64,000 bases of DNA, from positions 56,001 through 120,000 of the forward strand of contig JAUJYZ010001423.1 in NCBI GenBank assembly GCA_033675265.1, given 5' to 3'. Numbering within the stretch: the stretch's first letter is position 1; every line of letters starts with the position of its first letter. This stretch comes from Actinostola sp. cb2023 (Eukaryota; Cnidaria; Anthozoa; Actiniaria; Actinostolidae). Positions 56,701 to 64,000 of the stretch are shown here, piece by piece. The position numbers and the translations under genes were made by a program. Below the pieces are notes generated by a model. The model was not told the DNA's origin. It made no database searches and saw nothing but the letters and a program-made list of their open reading frames with translations.

Positions 56701-58021
56701 TTTGAATCCATAAAAGGAGTTCCCATGGAAATCTTGACAGTGCTAAAACATCGAGGGCTCAAGTTCTCACGTGATATTTTTCTCCGCTAGGCTTGCAATG
56801 ATCGTTGCATTTAGAGTCTTTTCAAGACATTTTTCGTCACAGAAGCCCCCAGCACAGCATCATTAAACGTGACTGGCGTGGCAGAGGCCGTTAATTGTTC
56901 TGAAAGAATCCAGTGGTGAGATGTGATTTCACGAGTGGAACTGAAAAGCGGAGATGATCTATTTTTTACCGAATACCGCGTCCTAAAATTGGTCCCGGTT
57001 GTACGTTATACGAAATCCTAAAAAATAAAAAATAAAAACAACAAACAAACCTATACGAAATCCTTATCTAATAAAGTTATCCATTGGAATACGCTGAATC
57101 CAGTTGTGCTAAATACGCTGATTTGATAAATACACTCAATCGTTGTACTTTACGAAATCTGTACTTTGTAAAATTTCCCATGTGAAAGGGGCGGGGATGA
57201 TCGTCGTCTCTTTTAGGGGTGCAAATTGCGGTATTTGGTATCACTTATGGTGTTCATGATGGAACACCAATATGTTTAGCCATCAAGGTATCATTTAGGG
57301 TGTTCACGATGGAACGCCAATATGTTTAGCCATCAAGGTATCATTTAGAGTTGCACGCGAAGAAATATAAAAAGGTCTACAACTCTTGTGTCTGTCTGTT
57401 TTAGAATGGTATCGTTTAGGGGTCAAATAAAGCTGATAAGCCACATGTGTGTTCACCCACATTGGTCTCCTTTAGGGTTTTTTAACTGATTGATCTCTGC
57501 AGATACTGTTGTCGATCGGCGAAAGCTTAGATAACCCACCCTCCTCCGGGGAAGGACTCCTATTATGAAAGGGGCTGGATCTAAAATTCAAATTTTCCGA
57601 CGATCGTCCCCGCCCCTTTCATATAGGAGTCCTCCCCCGGGGGGAGGGTGGGTTATTTAAGCTTTCGCCGACACCAGTATCTGCAGAGATCAAATTGTTG
57701 GAGTAGAAGTTGCGGGTTTATTAAGCGTGGAACAAGGTCTCTGAGAGGCAACGACTCCTTGAACTCCTGCGAGTCCGTGCAGAACTCAAATACCTATCAA
57801 TCAACAATCTATATAGTTCTTGCACGCAACTATGCGTCCATCTATTTCATTTACGTTTGTTGAAGATCCTCGCTGCTCGTAATCTAATAAAATTACACAA
57901 CATAGCCATAGTATAAGAAATTTATTTCAAATTGTTCCATAAATACTCTGTATTTAAAATATTATCGACACTCTCTTTTCAAAGTGTAATATTCTAAAAC
58001 TTTCAATTGGTTTTGGATAAT
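56701..58021. repeat. Intergenic DNA with a 63-bp tandem pair and a 210-bp fold-back
   Basis: GGTGTTCATGATGGAACACC and GGTGTTCACGATGGAACGCC, each with TATGTTTAGCCATCAAGGTA, repeat with a period of about 63 bp (57230-57350). At 57487-57693 TTGATCTCTGCAGATACTG pairs with CAGTATCTGCAGAGATCAA, with the inner arms AACCCACCCTCCTCCGGGGA and its partner. No gene recognised. Confidence 0.7.
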
Positions 58022-58321
58022 TTAGCTTGTAAACTGATGGGTCATCAGATTTATTGACTTTTGGGACCACGGGGAGACACTAGCTAAAGCCTTCCCTTCG
58101 ACCGTAACGTGAGTAGCCCGGAAACTAGCGTTCGTTTCTGACTTGAGATCTAGAGTGGAAGCCTTTCCAGTGTAAATGCAAGGCAATGGCACCTTCGAGT
58201 GTTCAGATGTGTTTGTGCCGAATATTTTAGCGGTGTTCACCGTGTGCTGTATTGTAATACCTTGGTACCCAGGCCCTTGGTGGAGGAGCTCGAGAAGAGG
58301 TTGGATACCACTCACAAGCAA
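58022..58321 (-). other. Unrecognised open frame inside the likely RAB3GAP1 3' UTR
   Basis: A 99-codon open frame (includes GYQGITIQHTVNTAKIFG and THVTVEGKALASVSPWSQKS) directly downstream of the RAB3GAP1 stop on the same strand. An AATAAA poly(A) signal lies inside it (58050-58055 on the minus strand), so it is more likely UTR than a gene. No family recognised. Confidence 0.2.
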
Positions 58322-58401
58322 CCATCTATAATCTTCTATTTTCTCAAGTCCATCGATCTCTTGCTATTCATTCGTCACGTGACTTACTAAAACCTTGACG
58401 T

Positions 58402-61400
58402 TTACTGGAACGTTACGTCATCTGTAAATGCACCAGCCAATCGAAACTCATCGCCAGCTAACACGCAGTACATTCGCTGAGGACACGCCCTTGATGACCG
58501 TGAGGGACGCGGGAGAGTTGTTCGTAGTATATATTCACGACCTGCTGGAGCTGGGAAATCTTGTTGTACAGGAGTCGACGGGGGAGACTGAAACACACAC
58601 ACACGAGATATTGTAAATATTTCAACTGCTTAGGTTACACGAGAACATTTATTTCTCAAAAGAAGACAAAGCGAGACGTTGGTGCGCAGACTGCATGGCT
58701 TTGACCTGTGCCATGTCGCTTGCTAAACCTTGTTGCTGTTACACCGATGCCTTACCTGTTGTTTGGTTGGTTCCTTATCCAGTGCAGGCTGCTCCATTCT
58801 TGCATTCTACAAGGGAAAATCAACAGTTAAAAAAAGGAAAATGACACCTATCCAAACTTAAGTCAGTTGATGCTCGTCAGGAAAGTCAAACGGTTTGTAG
58901 ATTGACTTTGCGAGCTATGGTGTCGCCTAGCAACCTACACGCACGTTCGACTGTGTTTGGTATACCTGTGTTGAATAAAATATCGAGAGAAGACTGGTTA
59001 CAAAGAAGAAGGGTTTCAACTCCTTTCCCCTTGCACCACGATATCTCTAGCCTCTAATTACACAGGAACCCCAGCTTCTCCTTTACCCATCTATCTGGAT
59101 TATCCACGTACCTCTTGCTTAGCAAAGAGTTTATGAATGACTCGACCAGCTGGTCCTCTTCCAGCACCAATGACAGTCACTTCAGGTTTCTGCATCAACG
59201 AATCTAAAAACTCGTCCAGATTCTTCTCTCCGCCAACCTTCTGAACTGAGTGTTTTTGGGACTCTATCGCGTCTTGGAATTTGAAACGAAGAGACTTTGC
59301 ACGCGCGATAACGAGTTCAGCTAGCTGTACCTGTTTGACGAGTTCCTGAAACCGGAAAGGAAATTCAGTTCGGTCGTAGAGCTGAACTAGGAACATGAGT
59401 AAGGGAACACCGGTCTTTCCTCTTTTCATGTCAAGCTATGAAGCGTAACAAGAAACAGGGGGAGGGGAGGGCGCTCCGTCGGTAAGCATCCTTGGAAAGG
59501 GGCTGGGTTTTTGCGTTCAATTTGGTCAGCGGCATTTTCTCTTGTGGTTCGTCGAGAAATATAATCTTGATGTTCTCGTTGTAATGGGCCGTACCTCGCA
59601 TTGTACAAGATCATCAGGTAAGACCCAGTGTAGCTTCCTGGCCTTACTGGTCACCTGGTCTAGTAAGGTAGTCACGGCTGGTATATCTTTACCACCAGCT
59701 TCTTCGATTTTGAGTAAAACAGCGTGTAACAGAACTGGAAACAGATGGAAAGCTACTTCCGCTGGCTTCAGAGCTGCCAGGAAATGGAGAACCTACAATG
59801 AAGGAAATATGAAAGAATGCATTACTCTGTGCATAGTTGACGAAAGACCAAGGGTCGGGGGAGATGGGAGATGGGTTCAAGGAGATGGGAGATGGGGTCG
59901 AGGAGATGGGGTCGGGGAGATGGGGTCTGGGAGATGGGTCTGGGAGAAGGGGTCAAGGAGATGGGTTCAAGGAGATGGGCGAAAGGGGTGGGGGGAGATG
60001 GGGTCGGGGAGGAGATGGGGTCTGGGAGATGGGGTTGGGCAGAAGGGGTCAAGGAGATGGGTCCAAGGAGATGGGCGAAAGGGTCAGGGAGATGGGGTCG
60101 GGGAGATGGGTTCAAGGAGATGGGGTTGGGGAGATGGGGTCGGGGAGAAGAGGGGAGAAAGGGTCGGGGAGATGGGGTCAAGGAGATGGGTTCAAGGAGA
60201 TGGGAGAAAGGGTCAGAGAGATGGGTGATGGGTTCGAGGAGATGGGAGATGGGGAGATGGGAGATGGGGTCAGAGAGATGGGGTTGGGGAGATGGGTTCG
60301 AGGAGATGGGAGATGGATTTGGGGAGAAGGGTTCAAGGAGATGGGGTCGGGGAGAAGGGAGATGGGTTCGAGGAGATGGAGAAGGGGTCAGGGAGAGAGA
60401 AGGCCTGAGCTGAATATGCAGGCTAAGAATCGCACAGAACTTTAACAGAACTTTAACAGAACTTTAACAGAACTTTAACAGAACTTTAACAGAACTGTAA
60501 TGAAGAAGTTTGAACTAGTTCAGTGTGTGTTGTGGTACCATGCAAGCAGGGGTCCTTCATGTCCCTCTCTTCCGACTTTGGGTCATTGAGAGAAATAAAA
60601 AGGACCTTTTTCTCGCAGGGTAGTGTTATGGTGTACCTTTTCTGCTTCCTTGGTTTCATCAAAAAGTCTTTTCTGTCTTCTAATGGGTACAGCTTTTGCG
60701 CTATGCCACACCTCAGCCCAAATGTTGCCAGGAATACGCATTCTGAGACTTAAATGACCCTCCTCAACCCACTGTGGATCAAGATAAAAACAGTATTAGC
60801 TTCACCATATGGCAAGGTGAACATCCATATCCGATAAAACGTGAAGGTTTAACCATTTGTAGATGTATTACAAAGGTCTGGTCAGGGACTGAACCTACGA
60901 CCTAGAACCAACTGAGCCCACAGGTTGGCGGTAATCCTTCGTTGCATTAGTGTGTCTAAACCAGAGTTTCGATGGGATGACCAGACTGACTAACATCTAC
61001 ATACCTTACTCCTTGCAGTAAGCTCAGGGACGTGTCCAGCTTTGGCTTCGTGCATTAGTTCAACAGCTGCTGATTTATCGACCTCTTCGAGTTCTTCTTC
61101 AGTCACTTCCATTTCGTCATCCCAACCATCTTCTTCACTTGCTACCAACAATGACAAGAGTTTAGTTGTGTGTGTTGGGAGTGGGAGTTGGAGGGGGAGT
61201 GGGAGGGGGAGTGGGAGTGGGAGGGGGGAGTGTGAGGGACGTAGCCAACCTCCCAGACAAAAGAAATAGTGGTTCGCACGCAGACTAGTAAAACGCGCAT
61301 GAAAAGTAATGTAGGTACGATTTTTATGACCCTGAACATGACCCTGATTTTTATGACCCTGAGAGGGGATTTAGGCAAGGCAATTGCCACATCTTGCCGA

Positions 61401-63132
61401 TATGTAGCTGCGACGGTGATGAGAGGGTGCATTGTGAAGATGGGGTTGCTATAAAGTTGAGTTGGTATTCAAAGTATTATTATTCATTCATGGGCAATAA
61501 TAATTGTAATTTCTCTGTAAAACCTATGTCACCGCTAAACGTCACCAATTGATTTTCCTTTCTTACCATTAGTATCTTCTTCTGGCGTTCTTTGCTTCCT
61601 ACTTTGTTCAAGATTATTGAGCTCTTCCTCTTCTTCTCGAGTTTCTTTTCCAGGAATCCAATCATTAGGCGAGTACCAGCGCACAAAGTCCTCAAGCAAA
61701 CAGCCAGGGTTTGCAGCCTGATAAAAACAATACGTTTCTTAGGTTATTCTATAAATGCATGCATGAATGAATGAATGTAAGCGAATGAATAAGTGACTGT
61801 GTGAATGAATGATTGAATGAATAAACTTACTTTGAATGCTTCCATGTCTGACAGTAAAGATGCGCTCTGCATCTGTGCCCTGACACGAGTACCTTCTTGC
61901 GTCGTCCCCAGCTGAGTGAGCACTTCGGCATGTTCCTGAAGCATGTCTTCTGTCATGGGTGCTGGCTCCTTTAAACACATCATTTATTTAGTGAAACAAC
62001 ATAAGTGCTGCAGGAGGATGGAATGACAGAGTAAAAAGGACAAGAGATGAGAAGGTGAAGAGGCAAAGTGAACTGAAACGTTTTCCCTTCCCTCCCCATT
62101 CTCTACTCCCCCCTCCCCATTCTCTACTCCCCATCCCTAACTATCACACATACCTGTGTTATGGGTATATACAAAGGTTCACCCGAAGCAAGCAAAACAA
62201 GATCACCACACTGTTTCAGTCTTCCATCAGCAGACGAATCAGTTTCCTCAAAAGATGTTTGAGATGGTCTTTTGTCTAACTTTTTCTGCGACTCGAGATC
62301 CTCGAAAGTTTCAAAAAACTCGTCCTCTGAGCTACTTCCATCAGCATTGTCCTGCTCAGTATTTCCATCTTTCTTTGAAGGGCTTGAGGTCTTTACATCT
62401 TGTCTTGTTGCTCTCATTTTGGAAATACGCCGTCTCTCGATGCAACAATTTAACATCTGAGAAATACAGAGATAAAGTAAGTATCTTACAGGATGCAGGC
62501 CAGGCTTGCCCAGCCATATGACCTACAGTCAATTAAAGTTTCAATAAGTACAAGAACATACCTGTAACTTTTGATGTATCAGACAGCATCCAAGGTTGGG
62601 AGATTCCAAATTTAACCTTGAAAAAAGAAGAAATACTTCAATAAACAAAGCCCAACCTCTTTTACTTTCTTTCACTCTTTTTCACTCTTGCGAGGTACAT
62701 GATGAGACTGGTTCTGTGACAGGCAGGCAAGCAGACAGTTTATTTAACACTGCTTTCAATAATAATGATATTATGATAAGAACATTATATTACAACTATA
62801 GGTGAATAAGATTGTTAATGCATGATGCCTTCTTCCTTCATTTGTTTTGGATTTCTGGGTTCTGTGACTGATGTTTTAACATTAAAATTAAACATTAAAA
62901 TGGAATGTGCCTTAAAAGTCTTCTTGTCATACAGCTACTCCTCATAAATACTCAACACGTTGCTGCTTTATCTCAGTTCAAATAATCTCAGAAACTAGGT
63001 TTAACATTTCTATATTAAATGATGTATGTTGCATCATACAGGCTTGTTACCTAGGGACAAAGACGTCATTCTCCCATCGATATCTCATCTCAAGCACAAA
63101 CTCATGCCAAAGGTGAGCCACTGCTCTAAGAC
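58402..63132 (-). CDS. RAB3GAP1: Rab3 GTPase-activating protein catalytic subunit, 3' part (continues beyond window)
   Basis: Exons in order: 63051-63132 (RAVAHLWHEFVLEMRYRWEN), 62562-62616, 62154-62456 (MLNCCIERRR, SSSEDEFFETFEDLE, LLASGEPLYIPITQ), 61831-61968 (EPAPMTEDMLQEHAEVLTQL, QMQSASLLSDMEAFK), 61567-61717 (AANPGCLLEDFVRWYSPNDW), 61005-61141, 60637-60771 (AVPIRRQKRLFDETKEAEK), 59595-59792, 59112-59345 (VTVIGAGRGPAGRVIHKLF), 58756-58806 and 58402-58587 (GREYILRTTLPRP, EFRLAGAFTDDVTFQ, stop). All phases agree. The protein is the catalytic half of the Rab3GAP complex, acting on Rab3 and as exchange factor for Rab18 with RAB3GAP2. The arginine-rich PIRRQKRLFDE block lies in the C-terminal GAP region, where the human catalytic arginine resides; exact alignment needs a tool. 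Upstream exons lie beyond the right edge. Confidence 0.95.
59860..60395. repeat. GGAGATGGG(GTC) minisatellite in a RAB3GAP1 intron
   Basis: About 530 bp of units such as GGAGATGGGTTCAA, GGGGTCGGGGAGATG and GAGATGGGAGAAAGG, G-rich on the plus strand. Long open frames on both strands (GDGVGEMGS, or SPRPHLPDPIS) are repeat products. The transcribed strand of RAB3GAP1 is C-rich here. Confidence 0.93.
60433..60497. repeat. 11-bp repeat CAGAACTTTAA, about six copies
   Basis: Perfect short tandem repeat immediately after the GGAGATGGG array, in the same RAB3GAP1 intron. Confidence 0.9.
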
Positions 63133-63220
63133 CTGTAGACACGACAAAACTGCAGCATTAAGCATCATACAATCATAGACTAAGTTCAGTCAGAATAAAG
63201 TAAGTGAGATGAATGTGACA

Positions 63221-64000
63221 TACCTCCATAATTATTGTACACCACACATATACAGATTGATAGTAAGAAGGTCAGCAGTAAGGTTAGTGAGGTGAATGTG
63301 ACGTACCTCCATAATTATTATACACCACACATATACAGATTGATAGTAAGAAGGTCAGCAGTAAGGTTAGTGAGGTGAATGTGACGTACCTCCATAATTA
63401 TTGTACACCACACATATACAGATTGATAGTAAGAAGGTCAGCAGTAAGGTTAGTGAGGTGAATGTGACGTACCTCCATAATTATTATACACCACACATAT
63501 ACAGATTGATAGTAAGAAGGTCAGCAGTAAGGTTAGTGAGGTGAATGTGACGTACCTCCATAATTATTATACACCACACATATACAGATTGATAGTAAGA
63601 AGGTCAGCAGTAAGGTTAGTGAGGTGAATGTGACGTACCTCCATAATTATTATACACCACACATATACAGATTGATAGTAAGAAGGTCAGCAGTAAGGTT
63701 AGTGAGGTGAATGTGACGTACCTCCATAATTATTATACACCACACATATACAGATTGATAGTAAGAAGGTCAGCAGTAAGGTTAGTGAGGTGAATGTGAC
63801 GTACCTCCATAATTATTATACACCACACATATACAGATTGATAGTAAGAAGGTCAGCAGTAAGGTTAGTGAGGTGAATGTGACGTACCTCCATAATTATT
63901 ATACACCACACATATACAGATTGATAGTAAGAAGGTCAGCAGTAAGGTTAGTGAGGTGAATGTGACGTACCTCCATAATTATTATACACCACACATATAC
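63221..64000 (-). repeat. 83-bp tandem array carrying a RAB3GAP1 exon end and its splice donor
   Basis: Marker TACCTCCATAATTATT at 63221, 63304, 63387, 63470, 63553, 63636, 63719, 63802, 63885 and 63968, an exact 83-bp period, continuing past the window. On the minus strand each copy reads GTGTA(T/C)AATAATTATGG, AG, then donor GTACGT (GTATGT in the first). This codes VYNNYGG, which joins in phase to the next exon's LRAVAHLW. The true exon presumably lies beyond 64000. Confidence 0.92.

Noticed and set aside
59542..60445. Large plus-strand frames with GDGVGEMGS repeats
   Set aside because: They overlap a RAB3GAP1 exon in antisense and otherwise consist of minisatellite.
1..64000. tRNA or rRNA genes
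   Set aside because: I noticed no convincing cloverleaf with A and B boxes and no rRNA core motifs. A covariance search would be needed to exclude degenerate copies.

Overview
This is a eukaryotic, animal-type genomic window. Genes are split by many short GT-AG introns, coding exons are separated by AT-rich DNA, and more than half of the sequence is satellite, minisatellite, fold-back/MITE or retroelement DNA. I identified the genes by reading exon by exon and matching conserved peptides, with reading phase checked across junctions. The gene set (Numb, ARPC2, an SLC52 riboflavin transporter, DNAJB11/ERdj3, RAB3GAP1) is metazoan. The CR1/L2-like LINE, the Penelope-like element and the abundant fold-backs fit a marine invertebrate such as a sponge or cnidarian, but the sequence alone does not fix the phylum.

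Layout. 155-2146 (+): 3' part of numb, whose 5' end is outside the window. 8027-27693 (-): the whole of ARPC2, twelve expected exons over about 20 kb. Its last intron holds a roughly 6 kb TAGTG-rich satellite, its third intron holds a broken LINE and a 2 kb fold-back element, and one central exon is visible only as two decayed copies. 28-35.5 kb: repeats, then AT-rich DNA without a recognisable gene. 35.5-38.64 kb (+): a probable two-exon gene with a TATA box encoding a 75-aa secreted peptide precursor. 39272-41340 (+): complete three-exon SLC52-type riboflavin transporter (448 aa). 42724-51833 (-): complete nine-exon DNAJB11 (355 aa). Its last intron carries a 5'-truncated Penelope-like element with a perfect 14-bp target duplication and a hammerhead-ribozyme-like motif, and another intron carries a 1 kb near-perfect palindrome. 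52-58 kb: fold-back elements. 58402 to the right edge (-): 3' part of RAB3GAP1, ending in an 83-bp tandem array that continues past the window.

The genes are ordinary housekeeping or cell-biology genes (endocytic and cell-fate adaptor, actin nucleation, vitamin uptake, ER chaperone, Rab GAP) and are not a functional cluster. The interest lies in genome architecture. Tandem repeats are made from exon 3' ends plus their 5' splice sites in at least two genes. One essential-gene exon is duplicated and decayed. Several MITE families are present in multiple copies, one with a terminal repeat that has grown into a minisatellite. Ribozyme-like motifs are associated with Penelope-like sequences.
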